Assembly: GCA_964019695.1 (NCBI GenBank)
Contig: OZ026522.1
Coordinates: 58,738,811-58,802,810, forward strand
Reading direction: 5' to 3'
Origin: Loripinus fragilis
Lineage: Eukaryota; Mollusca; Bivalvia; Lucinida; Lucinidae
DNA length: 64,000 nucleotides
Under the pieces are notes generated by a model. It worked only from the letters and a program-made list of their open reading frames with translations, was not told the DNA's origin and made no database searches. Made by a program: the position numbers and the translations under genes. Below, piece by piece: positions 1 through 10,889 of the stretch (position 1 is the first letter of the stretch; every line of letters begins with the position of its first letter).

Positions 1-1321
1 CGTCACTAAGCCTACAATATGGCCGCTTCCATTACAGTCCATTTGCAAATATTCAAACGCCCATAACTTCCACATTTTTCAACCGATTTAGACGAAACTG
101 GTACCAAAATTCATGGTTTATTCAGATCTTTCATATAAATTATAGTAATTATCAGGGTTGTCGTCCCCTTTAATAGGGATCTGACAGCAGTTCAGTGAGT
201 GTCATTTGACTTCATCATCTGGGTTTACAATTTCCTGTGCATTACATGAGATGCGATTGCGTATACAAGAGGGAAATAGGGAATTTGTAGGCAATTTAGA
301 ACAAATCACCTTAATGTCAAAATGTAGATTTGGGTCTATTTTTTTTATTTTGAAATCTTGGAACTTAAACTTACTGCCGATGTAAGGGCAACTGAGTGTG
401 GCGTACTTTAAGGCATATGTCGCATTCTACGATCGTTGAACAACTGTAAAATAAATAGAAAGTATGTCTCATACCTGCTTTGTCTGTCGTCATTCCGCCA
501 TTGTACTAGGAGCCTGTGCGTTCCATTTGAGAACCCTAAGCGTTTCGCGAGATCCCTATGTGTTTCCATTGACCACTGTGTTTATGTATCGGCATCTACA
601 TGTACAGCCAGCTATCGGAAAATTTAGGCGTAATTAATTTGAGAATAGACCTCGGATGTATGTAAGGCGTAGTATTATACATCTATTCAGTCACTATATC
701 GCATCGTGGTATGCAATATCCAAACTAACGCAGTATGGAACCAGTTGGGGACGTGGCTTTCTATGACCCAAAAGCCGACTAATACTTTGTATGAAAAAAG
801 CTGTATTTTATTGGCCTGAATTGGCGGAGGAAAAATAGTACCGTAGCATGTGGGTCCAGTACTATTAAAATCCATTATTCTGATTACCCGGAGTGAATAA
901 ATGAGGTTTATGTTTTTCAATAAAATATAGCTAAAGCGGTATTTATTTAACACTCATAAAGTTAATTTAGCTCAATGTTTATTGTCGAATGCAGTAACCA
1001 TTTGTTTCGCTGCGTTTACACTTGTTATTGTGTTGGCATGGTTTCTGTGACGTCAGCGTCATGTTATCAAAGTGTACCCTCGATGTACATCCGAGGATTG
1101 ATTCCACGGAATTGGCCGAGGCAGTTCCGATTGCTACAGACAGCTGCCAGCCAATGAAAAAAGACGTAGCGTAATGACCTCGAGTTTTCGCCAGTATATC
1201 GCGTACCTTCAAAAGTCAAACGCGGTTGAGACATGATCCCAAAATTTCTGCCGTGCTTTGCATGCGACAGAAAAAGGGATCATCAATGTCTTACTTGTGT
1301 TGATGTATTCTTTCATTCTAG
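1..1321. other. upstream or intronic DNA, no supported gene
   Basis: I see no convincing exon here. Several short open frames exist on both strands, but none shows recognisable motifs or paired splice signals. If gene 1 extends upstream, this is intron sequence. A pyrimidine-rich acceptor-like stretch ending in CTAG at 1318-1321 closes the region. Confidence 0.4.
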
Positions 1322-1599
1322 ATATTCTAGATGCTGTCCATCGACGAAACTTTCGAGTAACAAACGAGGTTCTTCAAAAAGTGCACAAATACAGATACAA
1401 AGGGGCGTTGTTGTTTGAAATACGTAAACTCTTTAAAATCAGAAAACAGCTGATTCTCTTGAACAGTTTCCGGAAGTATGTTCCAAGTCTACGGGATGCT
1501 GCCAAAGAACTTATTCAGATGCCCCACCCACCACCGGAAGTACATATCACTATGGCAGCTCTCTTCTTACTGCTTGATGAACCAGAAAAGAGTCTAGAG
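1322..1599 (+). CDS. gene 1, exon A: dynein-stalk-like segment (partial gene)
   Basis: This is the first exon I can support of a split gene; the true 5' end probably lies outside the window. The frame is open through the whole interval and ends in GAG directly before a GTATTA donor at 1600. The 3' half reads SLRDAAKELIQMPHPPPEV followed by HITMAALFLLLDEPEKSLE. The pattern of a helix, a pair of prolines and then a hydrophobic helix is how the first stalk helix of dynein heavy chains passes toward the microtubule-binding head (family consensus near 'EIKS..PP..V..VM.AV..LL'). The upstream half is basic and helical (KYRYKGALLFEIRKLFKIRK). The acceptor could be after 1321 (TTTCATTCTAG) or after 1330, which would remove three codons. 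That the exon is real is likely; the dynein relationship is an inference from pattern, not from a search. Confidence 0.55.
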
Positions 1600-1875
1600 G
1601 TATTATTTAATTCAGCTTCCTTAAAACGTTTTGTTATACAGGCATATTTAAAATGGACCTGTTTCATTAGGGTACGTGGCTAGGTTAGACTCAATCCAGC
1701 CTGGTCATCAACAATTGTCCTTCTCTCACTTGCTGTAAGTGTCTGCAACAGCTTTGTATAAAAGCTCATGCTTGATTGCGCTTGCTAAATTTAGCTCTCT
1801 GGTAGTGTGAAATATCTGATGTCAGGAATTCAAAAACTGTTTCAAGTTATCTGGCAGCCTAGATAAAAAAAAAAG
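1600..1875 (+). other. start of gene 1 intron, no feature seen
   Basis: This is intron sequence between exon A and the retroelement relic. It holds no open frame of note. A poly-A run at 1868-1875 abuts the 3' end of the retroelement. Confidence 0.4.
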
Positions 1876-2405
1876 TAAGTAATGGTGCAAAGATCAGGAA
1901 TCGATACAATCAAGTACCACACCTGACCCAGGATACCAATGGGAAAGTGACAAACTCACAGAAGACACCACAAACGAGAGCCAAGAGGTCAGCCCTTTCC
2001 CAGCAGGTGACCACAAAGCACAAATAAACAGACGCGCACAAAACATAGCAAACACAAGACAGAACAAAAACATAAAAGATCCACAAAAGAAGTACCGCCT
2101 TGGAACGGTCAGTAAAATATTTTACTGGAGGGCTTAAACCGGTTTAACGGCGCCAACCTCACCCTTAATTCAGATGAGGATCAAGACACATAGATATTTG
2201 GTTTGCATGAAAGACCCCTAACTTATCAATGCATCATCTCCTAAAACATATAAATCAAGATATAACAAGGAGATAAAGCAAGGATAAGGACTCAACAGTA
2301 AATTAAACTGAATACCGGAGCAAAAGAAATCCAACAGGTAAACCCCGGTGGGCCCAAAAACAGCCAAAGCATCAGGCCCCTACCATCTCATCAATAGATA
2401 AGTCT
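1876..2405 (-). mobile_element. 3' tail of Penelope-like retroelement
   Basis: This is the untranslated tail downstream of the reverse-transcriptase frame on the minus strand. It is the most repeated sequence of the window. Recognisable pieces recur at 5191-5654, 17573-17965, 23178-23401, 23402-23735, 24195-24720, 25085-25615, 49220-49937 and 61358-61498. Every other copy lacks most or all of the coding part, as expected when reverse transcription starts at the 3' end and aborts. The shared terminus reads, on the element strand, GATCTTTGCACC then a CTTACTTAC run. Confidence 0.7.
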
Positions 2406-4108
2406 TTAAGTCGGAACCATCATAGAGTCTGAAGTCCGACCCACCGGCGTGCAATTAAAGAGGAAAGCAAAGTTGCCAACCGTGATTGGGTTGACTACCA
2501 AGCATGCAGTCTGTTGCAATACATTAATGTTATAGCCAATCTTTTTATAATGGGAAATTATTTTAATGAACTGCGCTGAAAAATTATTAGAGCCAACAAT
2601 CTTCTTCAACTTATACACCAAGTCACCATAGAAATCAGGTTCCGAAAGTCCTTGGCGCAAGAGAGATTTAAGTCCAACTTGGAATTTAGAAATCAAATCA
2701 TAGTATCGTCTATAAAATTTTGAAAATGTTTTGCGAAGTTTATGATACCGATAGCCTTGTTTAAGAAGTTTCTGAGTTAACAATTTATTGCGAGTGTTGA
2801 AGTCAGCAACATAGCTAGATGCTCTAGCAAAACGAATGAGTTGAGAGATATAGACTCCATAGGATGTAGAACGAGGAACATCACCATCTAAAAATGGGAA
2901 ATTGACAATTTCAAAATCAAAGTCGTCACGTTTGTCATAAATTTTGGTAGAAACAATATCATTAGAAATTGACAAATGCAAGTCTAAAAATGCGGCTTCG
3001 GTATCAGAGGCATTGGCTTTATTAAGTTGGAGCTCTGAAGGGTATATTTGACTAACCATATTGTCAAAATAAACATTATTAATATTTAAAATATCGTCCA
3101 AATATCTGGAAGTAGTGTTAAACGCATCAATAACATCAGCCTGCTTATCATCAGAAAGAGACATCATAAAGTCCCTTTCATAACAAAACAGGAATAAATC
3201 TGCAACCAGGGGAGCACAATTAGTGCCCATAGGAATCCCAACAACTTGTCTATAGAGCTTGGTGCCAAATCGAATAAAAATGTTGTCCAACAAAAAGGTC
3301 AGCGCATCGCATACATTTTGACACGACCATGCATGATATTTTTTAGGTTTTTCTGAAGTAAAAAATGCATTTCTGTCACTACATGCAAGGTAAGGAGAGC
3401 CTTCTCTCTGGAAGGTACTTTCAATAAGATCAATAAGTTTATCTTTAATTAAATTATGAGGTAAAGTAGTGTAAAGAGTAGAAAAATCATAAGTAGACAA
3501 ACTGGTCGCATTGAAATCTCTAGCTTTAAGTTTATCTAAAATTTCACCTGAATTTTTAATCGACCAAAATAGGTTTTTACCAGATCTCTCATATACCTTT
3601 TCACAATATTTGATAACATGTTTTTAACAGCTGTAAGACACGAGGTTAACAATTTAGAAAGTTCTGTTGTTGTACAAGAACTAGAATTTGCAATAAATCT
3701 TGCTTTATAGGGTTTTTATGGAGTTTAGGTAACCAGTACAACGTAGGAACTTTGTCTTGATTTTCTTTAGCTTTGACACCAAAATGTAGGGCTGTATGAC
3801 AACCATGCCCATCAACAATCACCCTTTCACTTAAAGAAGGCTGCAGTTTATAGGCATTAGTGTCAACAAGCTCACGCTTAAGAGTATTAATATAATACAA
3901 TCGTCAAACAACTACAACATTGTTAGCAGCTTTATCTGCTGGAACCAAAACATAGTTCATATGAAAATCCTGGATACCTCGTTTAAGATGACTAAAAGAA
4001 GATTTAGGTTTAGGGGGCAAAAGATGTGTATTACGAGAGTAAAATGAAATACGAGTATCAATAATTTTAAAAATATTAATCTTCCATGTTAACCAGTCCA
4101 CAGCTTTA
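2406..4108 (-). pseudogene. Penelope-like reverse transcriptase, broken
   Basis: This is the relic of a retroelement polymerase. The longest intact part (2406-3500, 364 codons, open back to about 3620) carries the RT palm motifs: DFSTLYTTLPH at residues 5-15, GIPMGTNCAPLVADLF at 88-103 and the catalytic box YLDD at 133-136. Upstream in the same sense come YWLPKLHK (near 3730) and VLVPADKA (near 3930), which form the N-terminal part of the same protein. Three breaks are visible. A TGA stop interrupts the frame at 3904-3906. One-base indels occur in homopolymer runs near 3714-3718 and near 3620-3625. No apurinic endonuclease, integrase or LTR is seen. The many 3'-anchored copies and a head-to-tail truncated pair at 23.2-23.7 kb fit Penelope-like elements better than LINEs. 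I see no GIY-YIG nuclease, so the exact clade is open. The 5' side ends where the TA-flanked element at 4109 begins. Confidence 0.65.
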
Positions 4109-5115
4109 CCATGCACAATAAATTTAGCAATTGTTTTGTATGTGTGAGACCATCCACATTAGATCTCGAGTTTCATTTGCTGTCATGAAGATAAAAGCGC
4201 CTATCATCTGAAAAGAATTTCCATTTAAAAAAATACAGAATTACCAAACGCATCGGCCGTGCTAAAGTGATGTTGAATTTCAAGTCTAGTGGGTAACGTG
4301 GTCATTTCTGATCATTGGGGGAAGCCAAAACCATTTTCAAGCGATTTACTGGTCACTGAAAACCAAAAAAGCACAACAAATGCTGCTATTTTTCTGAACT
4401 TTCTCAAAGAAATAAAGGATCAAGTTTTACAATTTGACGTTTTTATTAATGCTTTTACGTTATCGCATTTAAACGGTGTTTCTAGTCGAATTTTCTTGAA
4501 CCACATTAACAAGTAAAACTGCTTGATGCCGTTCAGCACATTCAGACAAATATTGTTGAATGAAACATCTTCATGGCTACAGAGCACGAGCTGAAAGATA
4601 AAATCTAACGTCACCACTATCTCGCAAATGAGTCGCACAATTTGTCAGTAACTGAAGGTTTTAATCAACCATAAGATGGGTTACATTGTAAGCCTATGAT
4701 ATCTTTGGAAATGCAAATCAAGTAACATTAGAAGTTTAATCAAATGGTGACTACGTTTTGACGTCATTGATGGCAGCTGATTTTTGTCAGCATGAAATCT
4801 CTTATCACATCTGTCACACAACCAATTATTTTTATAGATGTATGATGCATAAGGAAGATGAAATACCACCAAATAAAAAATCACATGTTTATCATTTTAG
4901 CATTACCCACAACGGATGTAAATTTTGCTTACTGACCCCTCTTTCAATTCTTGCTCTTCCCAAATGCCTATTTAATAGATGGCGTCTGTAAATTCGTAGT
5001 TTCATTTGCCTAAGATCCTGTCTTCGTCATTATAACTGAAATTGTTCGATATTGCAAAAAGATGAACACAAAAAGATGCAAAAACATAAGAAATTGCTAA
5101 ACTTATTGTGCATAG
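4109..5115 (+). mobile_element. 1-kb TA-flanked DNA element, copy A
   Basis: The ends are inverted: ATGCACAATAAATTTAGCAA at 4111 and the reverse complement of a near-identical sequence ending ...TTGTGCATAG at 5115, each bordered by TA. A second copy in the opposite orientation lies at 32244-33273; the two align in reverse complement along most of their length, for example around 4740-4810 and 32560-32640. There is no transposase frame, so it is a non-autonomous element. The TA borders suggest Tc1/mariner-type movement, which is inference. Its left end abuts the retroelement coding sequence, so one interrupted the other. Confidence 0.6.
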
Positions 5116-5190
5116 TATAATTTTAGATCTGAAGTATACAGGAGTCCCAAAACTGCTTTAAGCTTTCCTAAGGCCTTGACAAAAGTCCTA

Positions 5191-5654
5191 AAGTAAGTAA
5201 GGGTGCAAAGATCAAGAATCGATACAATCAAGTACCACACCTGGAAAGTGACAAACTCACAGTAGACACCACAAACGAGATCCAAGAGGTCAGCCCTTTC
5301 CCAGCAGGTGACCACAAAGCACATATAAACAGACGCGCACAAAGACATAGCAAACACAAGACAGAACAAAAACATAAAAGATCCACAAAAGAAGTACCGC
5401 CTTGGAACGGTCAGTAAAATATTTTACTGGAGGGCTTAAACCGGTTTAACGCCGCCAACCTCACCCTTAATTCAGATGTGGATCAAGACACAAAGATATT
5501 TGGTTTGCATGAAAGACCCCTAACTTATCAATGCATCATCTCCTAAAACATATAAATCAAGATATAACAAGGAGATAAAGCAAGGATAAGGACTCAACAG
5601 TAAATTAAACTGAATACCAGAGCAAAAGAAATCCAACAGGTAAACCCCGGTGGG
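5191..5654 (-). mobile_element. Penelope-like 3'-end fragment
   Basis: This is a close copy of the retroelement tail at 1876-2350, including the 'ttttactggagggctt' block and the AACCCCGGTGGG block near its inner edge. It has no coding sequence. It is truncated at the GGTGGG side and a few deletions are visible, for example a missing 'gacccaggataccaatgg' stretch. Confidence 0.75.
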
Positions 5655-5951
5655 TAGTACTCAAAATGCAGCCTAAAAATTCATATAACAAAGCCTTTTT
5701 GCATTCTTTTTCATTTAATATAATATGATATCCTCTATACATGTATATCTATCGCAATATGCCCTTATGGTGCTGAAACAAACAAATAATATGACGAAGA
5801 AACAATATTGTCACAGTTCACAGTGACTTCATTTTATACATTACCTTCCATGCACATTGTTTAAAAACGTTGACATTGTCGTTTAATGTATTATAAGATG
5901 CTTTCAGTTGAACTTAACAAATAAAGGTCATCATTTAGACTCAAGATAGAT
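5655..5951. other. unremarkable intron sequence
   Basis: AT-rich intron of gene 1. I see no repeat, hairpin or open frame to report. Confidence 0.3.
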
Positions 5952-6254
5952 ATGTAGAAGGGTCTGGATGGGGGGGGGGTCTGGTATTCACTATTCATTA
6001 AAATTTAGCCTACTGTATTATTCATCTCATTCAAATTTTGGGTTATTCATTAAAATAAGACCCATAGTTCATTAAAATCTGATTATTCACTATTCATTAT
6101 TTTTTTTCTTCTATTCATTAAATTGTAGGACTATTCATTATTTTTTTGGCACTCATTATTCACTATTCATTATTTTTTGGCTCATTATCCACTATTCATT
6201 ATAAATAAGGCCATTATTCACTCATCATTATACCCCATCAAGACCCTCATGTAG
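5952..6254. mobile_element. ATTCATTA-rich element with inverted ends, copy 1
   Basis: The ends are inverted: GGGTCTGGATGGGG on the left (from 5960) and CCCCATCAAGACCC on the right (6233-6246). The inside is a degenerate tandem of ATTCATTA and CTATTCATT words. The hexamer ATGTAG lies immediately outside both ends (5952-5957 and 6249-6254), a candidate target duplication. A second copy in the same orientation is at 37108-37420, bordered by ATGTAA. Confidence 0.6.
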
Positions 6255-6371
6255 CCGGGAAGCTACACACTGTAGCTATACAGAACTTACTTACAGTCTG
6301 GGGATTGCCAGAACGTTGTTATAGTTACGTACATCGTAGGAAGACTACTTAAACGAACAGTGATTATATTC

Positions 6372-6770
6372 AATCAAGCCTACCAAACACTCGAATGCTC
6401 AACATCTGGTTGAATATTAAAAACAATTTATCCTGGAAGAGAATCAAAAATCGGGGAATGTCATGCGTCTCAGACTATGCATTCCTACGTTTGTGGTATA
6501 AATTTGAGGTCAGAAAGTTCTCTCGTTTTGTCAGATTTACATTTCGCGTAAAATAGGTGTACCAGAATTCGACAGGAACGTGTTTATCGCGCGAAAGGTA
6601 AATATGACCTAATGAAAATACTTTCCGAGCTCGTATTTATAGCACAAAAGTAGGAATCTATAGGCTGTTGCATGACATTGCCCGATTTTCGATTTTCTTC
6701 ATAGAGCAGTTGTTTTTAATATTCAACCAGATGTTGAGCATTCAAGCGTTTGTCAGGCGTGTCAATGGCT
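6372..6770. mobile_element. palindromic MITE-like element, ~0.4 kb
   Basis: The left end (6378-6430: CAAGCCTACCAAACACTCGA, then a block with GCTCAACATCTGGTTGAATATT) is the inverted form of the right end (6710-6765, with AATATTCAACCAGATG, TTGAGCATTCAAGCG and GTCAGGCGTG). The middle holds no open frame. It is probably a fold-back MITE. Confidence 0.55.
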
Positions 6771-6780
6771 TTTCTTTTCA

Positions 6781-6860
6781 TAAAAGGGACTTCTATTTAA
6801 GGAAAGAATTCGCTCCTGGAGGGAGCGAATTCTTTCTTTTAAGAGCAGCCCCTTATGGTT
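6781..6860. repeat. strong hairpin near exon B
   Basis: The two halves AAAGAATTCGCTCC and GGAGCGAATTCTTT pair perfectly across a few bases (about 6803-6837). A diverged relative of the flanking sequence, with TTCCTTCCTTTTAGAGCAG, lies at 7262-7375 on the other side of exon B. This is likely a small fold-back element in the intron. Confidence 0.5.
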
Positions 6861-7002
6861 AAATCCCCTAAATTTAACATTAGGTGATTTCACTTGAATG
6901 TGTACAGTTTTCATTACGCATGTGCGTAACTGCGCATCGGAAGCTAGGAGAAAGGTCACTATTATAGCGATACATGTATACGACTCATTTTAAAATTTAC
7001 AG

Positions 7003-7194
7003 GACTGGCAGTATATCGTTGAGCAGTTAAAACCAGGTCATGGAGAAGATGCCCCAGCTTTCAAGAAAATGTGGTTTGTTGCAGAAATGGCTCCATCGAG
7101 AAACACAATGAGGAAAATTATGACATTGATGTCTGAGTATGGCTATGACAAGGTGGAGAAAACATCACCTCAGGCTGCACAGTTCCATATTTGG
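7003..7194 (+). CDS. gene 1, exon B: microtubule-binding-head-like segment
   Basis: This is a 64-codon exon with an acceptor ending TTTACAG at 7002 and a GTAATA donor at 7195, in phase 0 at both ends. It joins exon A without a frame break (SLE followed by DWQYIVEQL). Inside it, MTLMSEYGYDKVEKTSPQAA then QFHIW matches the tail pattern of the dynein microtubule-binding domain: a loop with F/Y-x-P/D, 'V.K.S.A', then a conserved Trp. DWQYIVEQLKPG then FKKMW fits the preceding 'W..A..ml....fl..L..FD' helix. The match is by pattern only; true dynein continues after the Trp into a second long stalk helix, which I cannot find. Confidence 0.6.
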
Positions 7195-7452
7195 GTAATA
7201 TACTACATAATCTATGGGCGTGGTCAGAATGCAGACATAGTTACTCACATAAAACAATGACTAATATAAAGTGTTCCCTCTTCATAATTGGACTTCTCTT
7301 CAAGGAAATTATTTGCTAACAAAGTGACCAAATTCCTTCCTTTTAGAGCAGTTCCCTCTAATTGGAAAAACTGATTTCCGCATTAAGTTATTTAACTTAG
7401 ATAGACTTTTTATTATGCAAATGCTTTCTGCGGAAAGGAAACTATGCTTATG

Positions 7453-7664
7453 CATGCGCGGATTCAGAAAATTCTGTAGGGGAGAGGTGGTGGGGCATTC
7501 TTATTTTATTCATCAATGTATTTCACAGAAAGCCGTATGGCCCTCCCTGGAGAAACAATTGGACCCCAGGGTCCACTTGGTTCTCGAGGGGTCCGTACCA
7601 GTATTTCTAAGAAAACATATAGCAACTTGATTTGCCAGGGGGGAGGGGGCGGGGATCCAGCCCC
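7453..7664 (+). mobile_element. GCGGATCCAGA-family MITE, diverged copy
   Basis: It begins CATGCGCGGATTCAGAAA at 7453 and ends near GGATCCAGCCCCTG (about 7652-7665), the inverted termini of the element best seen at 39723-40023. The shared interior words 'ccagtatttctaagaaa' are present. The central hairpin is lost. Confidence 0.5.
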
Positions 7665-7699
7665 TGTCTCTTTGCCTAAAAGACATGAAATAAGACAGG

Positions 7700-9290
7700 G
7701 AGGGAAGTAAATATGTTGGTACTATTTAGTGTTTCAATCAAATTTACTTCCCTTTTCAATGGTGATATCAAAACTATAAAGACCTTGCATATTTGTATAA
7801 AATATCAGGTTTGAACAAATTATTGAGGTCAGGTGATGAGGAATGAAGCATCTTTCAAATGTCATCTGTGAATAGCATCTGGGGGGGATGAGTCATCTTT
7901 CCATCTTTCCAACATGATTCACTACTTTCACACACAATGACCTAAGAAGTAGATGAAAATGCTGCAATCATGATATCAAATTACCCTTGGGAGAGAGATA
8001 AAAAAAAATTAGATGATTTAAAAACAGCAAACCCAGATAAAAACAACAACAACAGGTTATAGCTTTCCAAAAACTCTACAAAAGGTTGAACTTATATATT
8101 TTAGTGAAAACAAACAAAACAAAAAAGAAACTGCAATTATATCATGATAATGGGACTAAACATTCAGATAACTTATCTTGGAGACAATAATACAAGCCAG
8201 TCAATGCATAGGCTTATCCACTGCAGTATAGTGCTTAAGCCTTATATTTGGTTATAGAAAATGAAACCAGCGAGAAACAGCAAAAATGTACGGACTAAAT
8301 CGCAGCTCTTTTCAAAGCAAAAACATGGTGAAGCCATTAAATGCCAGCACTTAACAATATTGATAATACTACATGTGTAGTTTCTAGCAATATTAGTTAT
8401 GAAGAGGGGGGATGTGCAAAACAGAGCCTTTTTGAATTGACAAGTGCTGGGTTTGAGGTGGAGTATGCTTATTATCTGACCCAGATTGTATGTTCTTCAT
8501 GCAAGGCCGTAATGAGCATTTACGCTGACGTTGAAACTAATGTTGAGCCCCAGCCTTTACTTCACACACATCATGTTTTTATAATCTTAGAAAATGCATC
8601 TTAAACACGAGAGATCTCATAGTTCACAGCCTCAGACAGTTTGAATGAGAAACAGAAAATACAGTTCAAGTTTTCGATTGATCTTGCAGAGCGCTAGATG
8701 TCACTTCTTCATACGCAAATTAAGGATCCTCAGCTGAGTCCGGGGATCATTGAAGAAGCAAATATTATCACAAAAGTACAGAAATTGGAAGCTACCAATC
8801 CTTCATTGAGAAGATTTACACCAAAACCCCTTACCTTTTTGAAAAATTTCACCAGCAGACCACATGGTATAGCTCATGACACCACCTGCTGAACATATAG
8901 GCAAACTGTGTAAATCTTTTGGTTCTTTAATTTCTTTGGAACAAGGGTTTCTAGAGCCACAAATAAAAAACAAAAGAAACATACTGCCCCAAATCAAGCA
9001 AAGGCTCTGAACAAAATACGCAGAAAGCAGCCCCTGAGCAATTTTAAGGACAGGCAGTCGGGCATTTAAAATTTGTGTGCAAAGCACCGTTAGGAGTGAA
9101 ATAGAAAAAAAGCCAGCTTACTTCTTGTGTGGCCAGAAACAAATCACCACGACCACACTCACACCAGTACTGGGTTAAGAATAAATACAAAAACATAACA
9201 GAAACTTAATTAATAGAATTTAGCATTTACCAATATGGTTGATATTGTCTGTTGCAATGTCTTCATACCCAGATAGACTTGTCTGTGTTG
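7700..9290. other. intron, no supported gene
   Basis: This lies between exons B and C of gene 1. Two short open frames (8341-8604 and 8698-8892) have no recognisable motif and no good flanking splice sites. A/T-rich runs are common. I see no repeat structure worth naming. Confidence 0.35.
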
Positions 9291-9296
9291 CTACAA

Positions 9297-9548
9297 TTAG
9301 GCCCTGGTGTCTTAAAACTTGTCAAGCTCAACTTAAATGAGCATGCAATTTTTCATGCTCATAAATGTTAAAATATCAGCAATTTTAAAATGGTATTTGA
9401 ACACTTATGAGCATGCTAAATACAACATCTAAGGGTTTGAAAGCAAGAAAAAGTCTTTACCTTTAAGCATTTTAGTTTAATGAGCAGTTCAAATCTCATG
9501 CTCAGTTGAGTTGAGCATCAAAGCTGTTTTATAACCTCTGGGCTAGGT
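9297..9548. mobile_element. GAGCATG-type palindromic MITE, copy 1
   Basis: Both ends carry inverted GCTCAACT/AGTTGAGC words next to AAAAC-TTATAAC termini, and the inside contains ATAAATGTTAAAAT. It is a relative of 37434-37676, where the symmetry is much better kept. It has no coding content. Confidence 0.55.
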
Positions 9549-9549
9549 G

Positions 9550-10783
9550 GGCTACATGCTAATGTGACACAAGCGAGAAACTTCTAGGTTCCTCTGGGAG
9601 ACATCCACATGAGACATATATTTTCTTAATCTGATTTGATGACATCATAATAGAAACTGTGCGCACTTTCAACAGAAATAGACCAAAAAGGCCCAGTAAC
9701 AATCAGGTTCTCCGTATGTCACATGAGTTCAGCAGCATTCTACAAATGAGAAATATGCTGCTCCTGATTAAAAATGTTGTGTTTTGCTATATGTTCACCT
9801 AAATACCACCAAAAAGCATCCATTTGTGTTAAATCTACCTACTTCTTCCAAGCACATACCTGAGAACCTATTACTTGGAATTACTTCCGTAGAACAGGAA
9901 ATCTCTGATTTTTTACTTTATGAAGGACGCTATCTACTATTTTTTTTTCCCATTGCAGACAGTGCAAAATAGGAGTAAAATATCCAGTTCTTCCTAAATA
10001 TTCACGCATAGTATTTTCCAAAAGTTTTTCTATTTGAAAGAATTGCCCTAATTTTTTAGATTTCTGTTGAAAAATAGGGGTTTCCATCTTTGAACGGAAT
10101 GTTCTATTAATAACTAGGGACACCCAACAGTCTCAAAGCAAATAAATAGATGATTTTTATAATAAGAGGTGATCTAAAAAACACTACAGTTTTCTCCTGC
10201 TCTGGGGCTTAAAATGTTCAAACACTCTTTGATTTTCATTTAATATACCTGGTATTTTATCAGTTTCTTATAAAGCAAAAGTATATTACCAATGAAATGA
10301 TCCACTGGAGTTTTCTTCTAACAATAATTTCCTCCCCGTTTACGGCGTGGCCCACACCTCATGAATAATTAGTGGAATGCTACCACAATGCCAAAGCCAT
10401 ATGCAACGTTTTTGCGAACAAAAGTATCAAACTGGTCGGCAACACTTTTTGTATTTAACGCCATGCAAATAACTCATGGCTCATTTTACCGCATCACTTT
10501 AGCAAAAGCGGGACTAGTTATGAGTCCAATCCGTCTGTCTGTCCTTCTGTCTGCAACACTTTTAGGGTACTTGTCAATGGGTGATTTTCTTCAGGAGAAT
10601 GTAAACAAGAACTATCTTTAACAAAAGATAGCTAGCGGCTCTCAAATACTGACACAATTTGAACACAGATGCGTCTAGTTCAGCAGAGCAAGCCTAAACC
10701 CCACCGTTCATCCCCTCTTAAATTTAGCATTCTTACATTTTCCTATTTCAAATATGTTATTTTGTATGCTTGAAAATCTACAG
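9550..10783. other. intron, no supported gene
   Basis: This is the remainder of the second intron of gene 1. Short open frames at 9784-9972 and 10388-10621 lack motifs. The acceptor of exon C (CTACAG) closes the interval. Confidence 0.35.
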
Positions 10784-10882
10784 ATGTCAGAAACAAGAAA
10801 AGATATGGCATTAAGTGCCATATCAATGAACTCGGCTTTAGAAGATAAAGAGTTCGTTCTTTCATTACATCACAAGCTACAT
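10784..10882 (+). CDS. gene 1, exon C: 33-codon exon
   Basis: This exon is 99 bases, phase 0 on both sides, with an acceptor GAAAATCTACAG before 10784 and a consensus donor GTGAGT at 10883. It encodes MSETRKDMALSAISMNSALE and then DKEFVLSLHHKLH, a mixed-charge helical segment. It does not look like the dynein second stalk helix. The strong donor and the in-frame fit between exons B and D are the reasons for calling it. It could instead be an optional exon. Confidence 0.45.
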
Positions 10883-10889
10883 GTGAGTA

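Noticed and set aside
1876..4108. LINE or LTR-type polymerase
   Set aside because: No AP endonuclease, integrase, RNase H or LTR was seen; the tandem truncated copies fit Penelope-like elements better, although the clade remains unproven.
6668..6862. Short frame before exon B
   Set aside because: It spans the end of a palindromic MITE and a hairpin; it is not in phase with exon B.
8341..8892. Two short frames in the second intron of gene 1
   Set aside because: No motif, no convincing acceptor and donor, and no repeat partner to test conservation.
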